NCBI GenBank assembly: GCA_046540835.1
Contig: JBKHEL010000052.1
Span: 1-19,802, forward strand
Length of the DNA: 19,802 bases
Source: Coraliomargarita_B sp046540835
Lineage (GTDB): Bacteria; Verrucomicrobiota; Verrucomicrobiia; Opitutales; Coraliomargaritaceae
Reading direction: 5' to 3'
Every line of letters starts with the position of its first letter. Position 1 is the stretch's first letter. Below the pieces are notes generated by a model. That model saw nothing but the letters and a program-made list of their open reading frames with translations, did not search any database and was not told where the DNA came from. Below, in pieces: positions 1 to 6,617 of the stretch. Both the position numbers and the translations under genes were made by a program.

Positions 1-130
1 GATGCTTGCTGAAGCTGCGCACTACGGAAAAACTGTTTAACTAAGTGCCATTCGGTTTAGGTGTGGATGAACAGTCGCGATTCCTGCAACCAAACTGCAA
101 CCGACTCACATAAAGCGGTGGTAATCAACG

Positions 131-158
131 ATAGGGTTGATTCTCCTATGCTCCACCA
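131..158 (+). other. tRNA/tmRNA 3'-end-like sequence (possible att scar)
   Basis: ATAGGG (131-136) pairs with TCCTAT (144-149), with one G-T pair, around the 7-nt loop TTGATTC. GCTCC and ACCA follow, ending in CCA at 156-158. This looks like the T-arm and acceptor end of a tRNA or tmRNA; many tmRNAs end in GCTCCACCA. The T-loop seems to lack the usual C after TT, the acceptor side is one base short, and no matching 5' acceptor strand (GGAGCAT-like) lies upstream in the window. It is therefore not a complete RNA gene here. A recombination scar at an RNA gene 3' end is one reading; chance is another. Confidence 0.25.
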
Positions 159-248
159 GCCTTCGCAGGAGCGAAGCAACGGCGAAGGCTGTCACGCCGG
201 CAGGCCACGCCGGAATAAATGAAGGCGGGAGCCTTCACTCCAGTGAAG
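158..248. repeat. Cluster of short inverted and direct repeats
   Basis: Several stems are packed together. AGCCTTCGC (158-166) pairs with GCGAAGGCT (182-190). Inside that pair, CTTCGC (161-166) can instead pair with GCGAAG (171-176) around AGGA. CACGCCGG is directly repeated at 193-200 and 206-213. GAAGGC (221-226) pairs with GCCTTC (231-236) around GGGA. CTTCACT (233-239) pairs with AGTGAAG (242-248) around CC. The shared CCTTCG/CGAAGG core across stems suggests a repeat family built from related modules rather than one terminator. No T-run follows any stem. Confidence 0.6.
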
Positions 249-313
249 CGTAGGCGGACTCGAACTGCGGGTAAGTTTCGCTCCTGACTCCCGCCTTCGC
301 GCTACGCGACTAC
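221..313. repeat. Long-range inverted repeat containing a REP-like GTAG hairpin
   Basis: GAAGGCGGGA (221-230) is exactly complementary to TCCCGCCTTC (289-298), enclosing 58 nt that contain GCGGG (267-271). On the minus strand, GTAG (313-310) is followed at once by TCGCG, the loop TAG, then CGCGA (309-297). A GTAG tetranucleotide abutting the foot of a small hairpin is the hallmark layout of REP elements mobilised by RAYT transposases. A second GTAG lies on the plus strand at 250-253, facing the first, as in a two-REP (BIME-like) pair. The inverted repeats are direct observations; the REP assignment is inference and needs other genomic copies. Confidence 0.4.
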
Positions 314-416
314 GGCGTGGTGTAACGGCTTGGCATGCCAGTTTAAGGCTCTAGGACTCGAACCGGTTCTATTCGATCTCTATCTCAGTTTCTCCACCGA
401 AGAGCTCTAGAGCGGT

Positions 417-827
417 TCAGGGCAGGAGGGGACGTGCCTCGCCGGCGATTTGGGCATTTTCTGCGATGAAGACCTGCGCGGGAGCGGTGTGCGGGGTATA
501 GATCTCGTGCCAGACCTGGCGCCGGATACAGATGGGGCGGTCGAGGTGGAAGTATTCGATGTCTTCGGGTTTTTCGGGGTGTGCAACGGCGATGCAGGGT
601 GTGCCCTGAAGGGGGGAGAAGCACTCTTCGCTATCGGGGTGGCGGTGTAAGCGACGGATCGGGCCGGGCTGGACTTCGAGGATCGCGACCCGCCAGCCGC
701 AGGTTGCGGAGCTGTCGGTGAAGAGGGCCTGAAAGGCCTCGCCGTGGGGGTCGCGCTCGAGGACTTGGCCGTAGGGTGCGAAAGCGTCGGCGGTGAGGGC
801 TTGGGGGACTGGGTAATCGTGGGTCAT
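417..827 (-). CDS. Ureidoglycolate lyase (AllA)-like cupin protein
   Basis: A small soluble protein of 136 residues with no signal peptide. It resembles the ureidoglycolate lyase family (AllA, PF04115), a cupin-fold group. The conserved N-terminal segment with FAPYGQVLE lies near residues 16-24. A metal/substrate motif HRHPDSEE covers residues 61-68, followed by a PLQG turn, and VWH is at 105-107, matching the VWHH segment of AllA. AllA releases glyoxylate from ureidoglycolate in purine catabolism, but no allantoin or purine gene is nearby. The enzyme may therefore act on another small hydroxy-acid or sugar-acid substrate. The ATG lies 4 nt after the stop of the GT4 gene, so the two are probably co-transcribed, and there is no Shine-Dalgarno sequence. 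Family assignment is moderately secure; substrate is unknown. Confidence 0.65.
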   Translation of the reverse strand: MTHDYPVPQALTADAFAPYGQVLERDPHGEAFQALFTDSSATCGWRVAILEVQPGPIRRLHRHPDSEECFSPLQGTPCIAVAHPEKPEDIEYFHLDRPICIRRQVWHEIYTPHTAPAQVFIAENAQIAGEARPLLP

Positions 828-831
828 GAGG

Positions 832-2214
832 TCAGTTCTGGAGGCCGGACTTCTTCAACAGTTCACGAATGATTTTTTCGAGAGCGGCATAGGAATAGAG
901 TTCTTTGGCCGATTGGTAGTTGTGTTCGGTGGCTGCCTCGCGCCGTGTCTTGTTTTGCAGCAGCTCAATGGTCTCGGAGGCTGCTGCGGCCAAACGCGCC
1001 TGCGGCACGCGAACGAGACCGTTGGCATCGGGTTCGGCGAGTTGCTCGCCCAGCGAGACGGCGTCGAAGCCGGCGATGCGCAGATCGGAGACATAGACGG
1101 GATACTCGAAAAGGACGACCGGGAGTTTGGCGAAGACCGCTTCGATCAACTGATTGCCCCAGCCTTCCCAGTAGCTGGGGTAGGTGACAAAGTCGGCGGC
1201 GATGTAGCTGTCCCAGAGTGAATAGATTTTTGAGCCCGCTTCTGTTGTGCCGCGGCTGTGCGCGACCCGGTCGCCGCACCAGACGAGTTTGACGCCAAGG
1301 GCATCGGCCTTGGCCTGGAGGTTGGCGGCGTAGGAACCGCTGAGGCCGATGGTTTCGACGTAGCCAGCGCAGACCAGCGCGATTGAGTTCTCGGGCCCGA
1401 AGCGGCGGCCGTCGAAGAGTGGGCTGCCTTCGAGGCGCTGGCGGTTTTCCGGTTTCTGTAGTTCGGCGATGAGGTCGATGGCCAGCTCGATGCCCTTGCG
1501 GTCGAGCACGCGGGTGGCCTGCAGGAAGAAGAGGTCGTTTTCGCCGAGGCCGATCGCCTCGCGGAAGTCGCTGTTGTAGGGGTCGGGCGTCCAGGCGGGT
1601 TGGTCGAAGTCGAAGACATTGGGCACGACGGTGGCTTCGACGCCGCGGCGCTTTTTCAGCTCACGCTGGGCGATGCGGTTGATCGTCACGTGTTGGACTT
1701 GATCCAGCACAGGCGGTGCATACTTTTCGTAAAATTCGATGACTTCCGGGCAGGTGGGGTAGACCTCGCCGCTGTCCTCCCACCAGAAATCGTGGTTGTG
1801 GCAGATCGCCTTCATCCCGGAGGACTCCAGCGCTTCATAGAGGGCGAGCATGCCCGGCAGGTTGAAGCCGACCGAGCCCAGATTGTTCGGCAGGACCAGA
1901 TCGATCTGCTCGGCTTCGAAGAATTGGAGCATTTTGGTCCGAACGATATCGGCGTGCGCCCGCACGTCGGCAAGAAGGGCTTTTCCGTCCGGGTAGTCGG
2001 TCAATTCCCGGGTGGCATTCATCAGGATGCGGTTGGTCACCGGGTGCATGGGGAAGAGCTCGGGGATGCAGTGGCCTCCCGGGACGTCCTCGTTGCCGGC
2101 GAGGTAGAGCACCCGGTGGCCCAGACGCTCGAGGATGCTGCGCCATTTGTCGACTTCGAGAGAGACGCCGTCGGTGCGGCCGAGCCGGTGTTGGATGAAT
2201 GCAATGTTGGCCAT
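832..2214 (-). CDS. GT4-family retaining glycosyltransferase
   Basis: A 460-residue soluble protein with the two-domain GT-B layout of CAZy family GT4. The N-terminal domain carries an acceptor-side segment HNHDFWWED (139-147). The C-terminal nucleotide-sugar domain starts after VPNVFDFD (198-204) and contains R235 and K240 in the ATRVLDRKG stretch, as expected for contacts with the donor diphosphate. The GT4 EX7E motif is E350 to E358 in YWEGWGNQLIE. There is no membrane segment, so a soluble small-molecule acceptor is more likely than a lipid-linked one. It lies 90 nt after the GH94 gene and 4 nt before the AllA-like gene. GT4 includes enzymes making sucrose phosphate, trehalose and glycosylglycerate-type solutes; which product applies here cannot be told. 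No Shine-Dalgarno sequence precedes the ATG. Confidence 0.85.
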   Translation of the reverse strand: MANIAFIQHRLGRTDGVSLEVDKWRSILERLGHRVLYLAGNEDVPGGHCIPELFPMHPVTNRILMNATRELTDYPDGKALLADVRAHADIVRTKMLQFFEAEQIDLVLPNNLGSVGFNLPGMLALYEALESSGMKAICHNHDFWWEDSGEVYPTCPEVIEFYEKYAPPVLDQVQHVTINRIAQRELKKRRGVEATVVPNVFDFDQPAWTPDPYNSDFREAIGLGENDLFFLQATRVLDRKGIELAIDLIAELQKPENRQRLEGSPLFDGRRFGPENSIALVCAGYVETIGLSGSYAANLQAKADALGVKLVWCGDRVAHSRGTTEAGSKIYSLWDSYIAADFVTYPSYWEGWGNQLIEAVFAKLPVVLFEYPVYVSDLRIAGFDAVSLGEQLAEPDANGLVRVPQARLAAAASETIELLQNKTRREAATEHNYQSAKELYSYAALEKIIRELLKKSGLQN

Positions 2215-2304
2215 GTGGGTTTGGGAACTCAGGGGTTGTGGGTTCGCCCGCGCTTTTGTCCCGATTCTTTGGGCTCCGGGCGGAGCGGGACGGGTCTCGG
2301 GTTC
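2215..2304 (-). other. Intergenic gap with small GC hairpin between GH94 and GT4 genes
   Basis: This 90-nt gap holds the perfect 6-bp stem GCTCCG (2273-2278) / CGGAGC (2281-2286) with a 2-nt loop. No T-run follows on the minus strand, so it is not a typical intrinsic terminator. It could be an mRNA processing or stability element, or chance in GC-rich DNA. No promoter is evident. Confidence 0.3.
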
Positions 2305-4611
2305 TCAGACGCTCAGCTCGATCATCTCGGGGACCGGTTCGCCTGACTGGAGTTTCAATTGCTTGTCGGCGGCGTCGCCCCGTTCGAATTTGAAGCTGAA
2401 GGTCGCTCCGCGCCAGGGGCGTGTGCCCGACACGGTGCTCCAGCTTTCCGGGAGCCCCGGTTGGATCTGTAGGCCGTCGTATTGTGGTTGGAAGCCGAGG
2501 ATGCCTTCCCAGAGGCTGATCCACATCCAGGCGGCTGAGCCCGTGCGCCAACCGGAGAGGAAGAGGTTGCGCTGGGCGCGCTCGCCACCTGCCGGGCCGA
2601 TATAGTAATTCGGGATGACAAAGGGCTCGCTGTCGCCATTGGGCTTGTTTTCGTGCGCCGGCAGGATGGCCTGCATCGCACGCAGGGCTTCCTCGTTGCG
2701 ACCAGCATGTGCCAGGGCAAGCGCGTAGAAGCCGTTGCCGTGGACGTATACGCTCCCGTTTTCGTAGAAGCCCGGCGTCATGGCCGTCATTTGACCGATG
2801 CGCGGGACCAGTCCGGTGAAGGGGGGGCTGTGCAGGATGCAGCCGTAGCCCGTGTCCAGGTGTTTGCGCACAGCCGCCAGGGATGTTTCGATTTGTTCGG
2901 GGGTGGCGATATCGGCGAGGATGGCCCAGCTCTGCGGGTTCAGGAAGATGCATCCTTCGCCGTTGTCACCCGGTTGCGGCTGGCTGGCACCCACCGGCAG
3001 ACCATCGTCATCAAAGGCGCGGAGGAACCACTCGCCATCCCAGCAGTTGGCCTGAATCGTCTCGTGCAGTTCTTTGGATGCAGTGGCCATTTCTTCGGCG
3101 ACCGCGTCTTCACCGATGTGGCGGGCGAGTTCGGCAAAAAGATCGCAGCCCAGTTTGACCTGCATGGAGAGCATGACGCTGACGCCCTCGCCCCGTGCGC
3201 CCACACCGTTCATCGTGTCGCACCAATCGCCGTAGCGGATGCGGACCAGGCCGTGCAGGCCGCGGTCCTCCAGGAGGTGGCGTTGCCCGCGTAGGACGTG
3301 CTCCCACATGCTGGCGTCGCCGGGTTCCGGATGGTCGGCATCCGGCAGCCAGGCGACCCGCTCTTCAAGCAGGGCCAGATCGCCGGTTTCTTTCAGGTAG
3401 CGGGTCAGCGCCATGATCATCCAGCAGGGGCTGTCGGCGTAGTGCTGGGTGTCCAGCTCGCCATTGGGCAAGCGCCAGGCGCGGATACAGCGGCCTGAAA
3501 CATACTGCTTGCTGAAGACTTCTTTGAGGCAGTCCCGGGCGAGCGCCGGGTTCGTCTGGGAGAGGGCGAAGGTATCCTGCAAAACATCACGGAAGCCACG
3601 GCCGATCACGCGGCCCCAGCGCCCGACGAAGTCGAGCTGGTGTTTGAGCCAGATATTGGACCAGCGGTCAAAGTCCGGGTCCGGGCTTTCCAGCGTCCAC
3701 CGGGCCACCCGTTCGGCGGACTGCGCCTGGAGGGCTGCGCGGATCCCATCTATGCGGCCGGGGCTGAGGAGATCTTTGACGCGTTCACGTCCTTCGTCCT
3801 CGCCGTGGCACATGCCCACGGCGAATTCGATCGTTTTCGATGCGCCCGGGGCGAGCTCGAAGACATAGTGTAATGACGCGCCCAGCCAATCGGTGCCGGC
3901 GCGCGGGTTGTGTATGGGCTCTTCGAGCATCGCGCGGGGCTTCTCTGCGCTGCCGTAGGGACCGTAGAAGGACTCCCGATTGAGCGTCACGCAGTCCGGC
4001 TTCTCACTGCCGCCGAAGAAGGCGTTGAAATATTTGGGGAATTTTACGCAGCGGTTTTCGCCGAGAATGAAGTGCGCATCCTCGACGTAGTGACCCGCCA
4101 GCACCGCGATGAAGTCCATCAACGTGCTGCCCCCGGTGAGGTGCATCTCCATGAAGGGTGCCAGTCGAATGCGGCGGGGGGTCCCGCCGGTGTTCTTCAA
4201 GGTGATGCTCCAGACCTCGGCGGGGATCGGCTCCTGCGGGACCAGGATCTCCCAGGAGGCCTCGATCCCCGTGCGGGCGCTCGACATGCGCTGCCAATTG
4301 GGGCCGACCCGGGTCTCCCAGGCATCAAAATCATCCGGGCCCGCCGACCCGGTGAGCGTCCACCAGTCGCGCGAATCCTCATCGCGCAGGTAGACGTGCC
4401 GCGGCCCGCCGCGACCGTCGCCGTCCTCGGTCAAATTCATGCGGTAGCCCTCCTCGCGTGGCTGATAAAAGGCAGCGCCTGTCCCGAACTGGGTCAGATT
4501 CGCCATCCAGGTGCTGTTGCACAGATAGTTGTGCCAGTGGCGGGGCGGGTTTGGATCGGTGATGACGTATTCGTGTGTCGCGTCGTCGAAATGGCCGTAA
4601 GATGATTGCAT
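2305..4611 (-). CDS. GH94 family glycoside phosphorylase
   Basis: A 768-residue cytosolic enzyme that aligns along its length with cellobiose/chitobiose phosphorylases. The start, YGHFDD then EYVITDP (5-20), matches the beta-sandwich opening of chitobiose phosphorylase. The (alpha/alpha)6 domain follows. The motif GDWCD (461-465) corresponds to ADWND of cellobiose phosphorylase, making D465 the likely catalytic acid. GFRDVLQD (339-346), YENGSVYVHGNGF (616-628) and TGSAAW (690-695) match the sugar- and phosphate-binding loops. The family cleaves beta-linked disaccharides with inorganic phosphate, giving a sugar 1-phosphate. The GHGNGF-type loop differs from the ENGGIFCH and ENGAIFSH versions of known cellobiose and chitobiose enzymes, so specificity should not be assumed. 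It precedes the GT4 gene and has no Shine-Dalgarno sequence. Family is secure; substrate is open. Confidence 0.9.
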   Translation of the reverse strand: MQSSYGHFDDATHEYVITDPNPPRHWHNYLCNSTWMANLTQFGTGAAFYQPREEGYRMNLTEDGDGRGGPRHVYLRDEDSRDWWTLTGSAGPDDFDAWETRVGPNWQRMSSARTGIEASWEILVPQEPIPAEVWSITLKNTGGTPRRIRLAPFMEMHLTGGSTLMDFIAVLAGHYVEDAHFILGENRCVKFPKYFNAFFGGSEKPDCVTLNRESFYGPYGSAEKPRAMLEEPIHNPRAGTDWLGASLHYVFELAPGASKTIEFAVGMCHGEDEGRERVKDLLSPGRIDGIRAALQAQSAERVARWTLESPDPDFDRWSNIWLKHQLDFVGRWGRVIGRGFRDVLQDTFALSQTNPALARDCLKEVFSKQYVSGRCIRAWRLPNGELDTQHYADSPCWMIMALTRYLKETGDLALLEERVAWLPDADHPEPGDASMWEHVLRGQRHLLEDRGLHGLVRIRYGDWCDTMNGVGARGEGVSVMLSMQVKLGCDLFAELARHIGEDAVAEEMATASKELHETIQANCWDGEWFLRAFDDDGLPVGASQPQPGDNGEGCIFLNPQSWAILADIATPEQIETSLAAVRKHLDTGYGCILHSPPFTGLVPRIGQMTAMTPGFYENGSVYVHGNGFYALALAHAGRNEEALRAMQAILPAHENKPNGDSEPFVIPNYYIGPAGGERAQRNLFLSGWRTGSAAWMWISLWEGILGFQPQYDGLQIQPGLPESWSTVSGTRPWRGATFSFKFERGDAADKQLKLQSGEPVPEMIELSV

Positions 4612-4632
4612 AAGAGATGATCTGGGAGAATT

Positions 4633-4675
4633 CGCTTCGAAGAGGAAAGCGGGAAAGGAAAGGCCTCTTCAAGCG
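4633..4675 (-). other. 12-bp stem-loop between lyase-like and GH94 genes
   Basis: CGCTT (4633-4637), one bulged C, and GAAGAGG (4639-4645) pair with CCTCTTC (4664-4670) and AAGCG (4671-4675), leaving an 18-nt purine-rich loop. The hairpin sits in the 105-nt gap between the lyase-like stop and the GH94 ATG. No T-run follows it in the minus direction. It may set differential expression of the two halves of the operon through mRNA stability or processing, or be a weak terminator. The structure is seen; the role is inference. Confidence 0.4.
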
Positions 4676-4716
4676 TCCTGTAAAGAGGCGAGTTATAGAA
4701 CTGCGCGATTCGGCGA

Positions 4717-6615
4717 CTAATCCCTGAGGCGGATGACTGCCCGGTCCTCTTTTGGGTTGAGGAAGACTTCCGCGCTGCCGATTTTTAGGCCGCTGCGCAG
4801 CCCCTTGCCCCGGATGTCCGCGCTTGGGGCGCGTCCTTTACCCGTCAGGAGAACGACCCAAATCTCGGTATTTTGGCCGGAAGTTTCGATCTGCAGTGGA
4901 TCTGCGCCCGGGAGAATCCTGGCATCGGACGGGTGCAGGATCCAGCCCTTGAGGTAGCCGCCATCGTTTCCCGAGAGGGTGAAGGTTTTGTGGCCGCTTT
5001 CTGTGCCCTGGCTAAGTGAAATGGCGTCGGTTTCGGACTGCGGCGCACCCGTATTGAGCTGCCAGGTATAGGTTTTTCCGGAGCTGGCGCTGAGTTTGTC
5101 CCAGACGGAGATGATGCCCAGATTGGTGGCAGGCGGGCCGAACAGAACCGCCACATCCCGGGTCGCTTCGCTTAGCCCGAGCGCTTCATAGGTGGTGCCA
5201 CCGTCGATACGGACGTTGCCACCGAGCGGCGAGATTTCCGCAAAGATCATTTTGCCAGTGGTCTTGTTGGAGCCGCCCCGCTTTGTCCCATCGACGAGAA
5301 TGCCCGTTTGGCTCGCCTCGGACTGGTCCTTTCCGGCACCCGTGATGAAGGCATTGTTTTGGGCCAGCAAGGCGAGGCTGAAGGCATCCGGTTGGTCCCA
5401 GGCATTGGAGTGGTGGGCTTCGTCGGCGGCGACCATCAACTGAATATCGTCGGCATCCTGCCAGCGATTCCGGAAAAAAGCGAACCCGGTCTCATCGGTC
5501 ACCATATTAGGGAAGATTCCGGTCGGGTCTTCTGCCTGAACATCGGCAGGGTAGAGCAGGAGCGACCAGACGTTGCCCGCACGGTGACGCTCAAAGGCGT
5601 CCATCGGGCCGACGAAATCCCTGCCCATGTGACGATCATAAAACCAAAGGTAGTAGGGGAGCTGATCCTCCGGGACGGTGCTGAGGAGCAAGCTCACCCA
5701 GCCTTGGTCGTGGCCCCTTTCGGCAACGCCCCAGGTGAGAAATTTCCGGTCCTCGCTGTCCCATGCGCGTGGCTGAAAACTGTGGGTATACATGGCCAGT
5801 TTCCACCAGGCTTGCCCGGCCACAGCCTGCATGATTTCACCCTGCGCGAATTGCTGATCGACCAGAGCAGCCGGCAGGAGGAAGACCCCCGGATATTCGG
5901 TATAGCCCAGACCTTCCTGCCCGACACCAAGATTGCCGAAGCCGTTCTGCATATGGTTTGTCAGGTGATGGACCAATTGGCGTACTCGCTCCGAGCGCTC
6001 TTGTTGTTCGCCAATCGCATAGATCATCACTAGCTCGGCACCGCGTGTGACGGCTACCCAATTGGATCCATCGTGGCTTTGGCTCGTGTTGGCATGGCGG
6101 AAATTCGGCCAGTCATTGAGGCCTGCGACGATTTCGCTGCGGATCTGTTCCCTTTGAGCCTCCGACCAGTCCTCCTGCATCCAGTTGTAGGCAAGTGCGA
6201 TGCTGAAGCCGTTCATGGCCGACTTGAGCCCTAACTGGTTCGGGTTTTCATCCATGCCGCTGACGGGTGCCGTGTCGATCTGTGATGCTTTGAGAGCCGA
6301 CTCGAAGGCCATTTGCGCATATCGCTCCCGGTCGCTTGCAGCATCGCTCAAGAGCGCGGCAAGGGCCGATTCGCGGGCATGCCAGCCATCGACGTAGTGG
6401 GCGCTGCCCTTATCGTAGGCTGCACGCCGGTCCTCTTGCGCGATCCGGGCCTTCATGGACTCGAAAGCGGCTGAGTGATGGGGGTGGTCAGCATCAATGG
6501 CTGCACGGACTCCCGCGATTCGTTCCGGCGTGGCGATCAGTCGTTGCGTCTGAGCGCTGAGCAGCATCGGGCTGATAGCGATGCAGGCAAAAAAGCAGAG
6601 GATGGTCAGTTTCAT
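4717..6615 (-). CDS. Secreted heparinase II/III-like polysaccharide lyase candidate
   Basis: The chosen ATG gives 632 residues beginning with a clear signal peptide (KLTILCFF core, likely cleavage after A21 before QTQ). An upstream in-frame ATG at 6642 would put nine extra residues before the signal and overlap the previous gene, so I prefer 6615. An alpha-helical toroid-like half contains SNW (184-186) and LGYTEYP (236-242). DETGFAFFRNRW (374-385) then leads into a beta-sheet half with HHSNAWDQPDAFSLAL (401-416), which mirrors the histidine/aspartate segment of heparinase II/III domains. Such lyases cleave uronic-acid glycans by beta-elimination. No PL family can be named from the sequence alone. 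It starts 2 nt after the stop of the FAD gene, indicating co-transcription. The C-terminal beta-rich part (about 480-632) is unassigned. Confidence 0.65.
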   Translation of the reverse strand: MKLTILCFFACIAISPMLLSAQTQRLIATPERIAGVRAAIDADHPHHSAAFESMKARIAQEDRRAAYDKGSAHYVDGWHARESALAALLSDAASDRERYAQMAFESALKASQIDTAPVSGMDENPNQLGLKSAMNGFSIALAYNWMQEDWSEAQREQIRSEIVAGLNDWPNFRHANTSQSHDGSNWVAVTRGAELVMIYAIGEQQERSERVRQLVHHLTNHMQNGFGNLGVGQEGLGYTEYPGVFLLPAALVDQQFAQGEIMQAVAGQAWWKLAMYTHSFQPRAWDSEDRKFLTWGVAERGHDQGWVSLLLSTVPEDQLPYYLWFYDRHMGRDFVGPMDAFERHRAGNVWSLLLYPADVQAEDPTGIFPNMVTDETGFAFFRNRWQDADDIQLMVAADEAHHSNAWDQPDAFSLALLAQNNAFITGAGKDQSEASQTGILVDGTKRGGSNKTTGKMIFAEISPLGGNVRIDGGTTYEALGLSEATRDVAVLFGPPATNLGIISVWDKLSASSGKTYTWQLNTGAPQSETDAISLSQGTESGHKTFTLSGNDGGYLKGWILHPSDARILPGADPLQIETSGQNTEIWVVLLTGKGRAPSADIRGKGLRSGLKIGSAEVFLNPKEDRAVIRLRD

Positions 6616-6617
6616 CT

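Larger units (their letters stand above)
1..416. other. Non-coding, palindrome-rich intergenic region
   Basis: I find no convincing gene in this stretch. Short frames at the left edge close at 38-40 and 42-44 on the plus strand; either could be the tail of a gene that starts outside the window, but neither tail is recognisable. From about 130 to 412 the sequence is dense in inverted repeats, including perfect palindromes TGGCATGCCA (331-340), GAACCGGTTC (360-369) and AGAGCTCT (401-408). The 10-mer GGACTCGAAC occurs twice, at 256-265 and 354-363; its reverse complement resembles a tRNA T-loop, but no complete cloverleaf can be folded around either copy. The region lies downstream of the AllA-like gene, so it probably also carries the 3' end of that transcript, although no hairpin followed by a T-run is visible. 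Confidence 0.6.

Noticed and set aside
1..44. Possible C-terminal tail of a plus-strand gene at the left edge
   Set aside because: Two frames both remain open from the edge to stops at 38-40 and 42-44, too short to recognise or to choose between.
158..313. CRISPR array
   Set aside because: The repeats are overlapping inverted repeats of unequal size with no regular spacer length and no cas gene nearby.
316..398. tRNA-Gln-like segment (GTGTAACGG D-arm-like motif, later GGTTC and TTCGA)
   Set aside because: The anticodon stem does not pair properly, the T-arm has a wrong loop size and there is no 3' acceptor strand complementary to the 5' side, so it cannot be a working tRNA.
1600..2346. Plus-strand open frame of 248 codons opposite the GT4 gene
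   Set aside because: It is the antisense shadow of a gene with clear GT4 motifs and extends across the intergenic gap without any domain signature.
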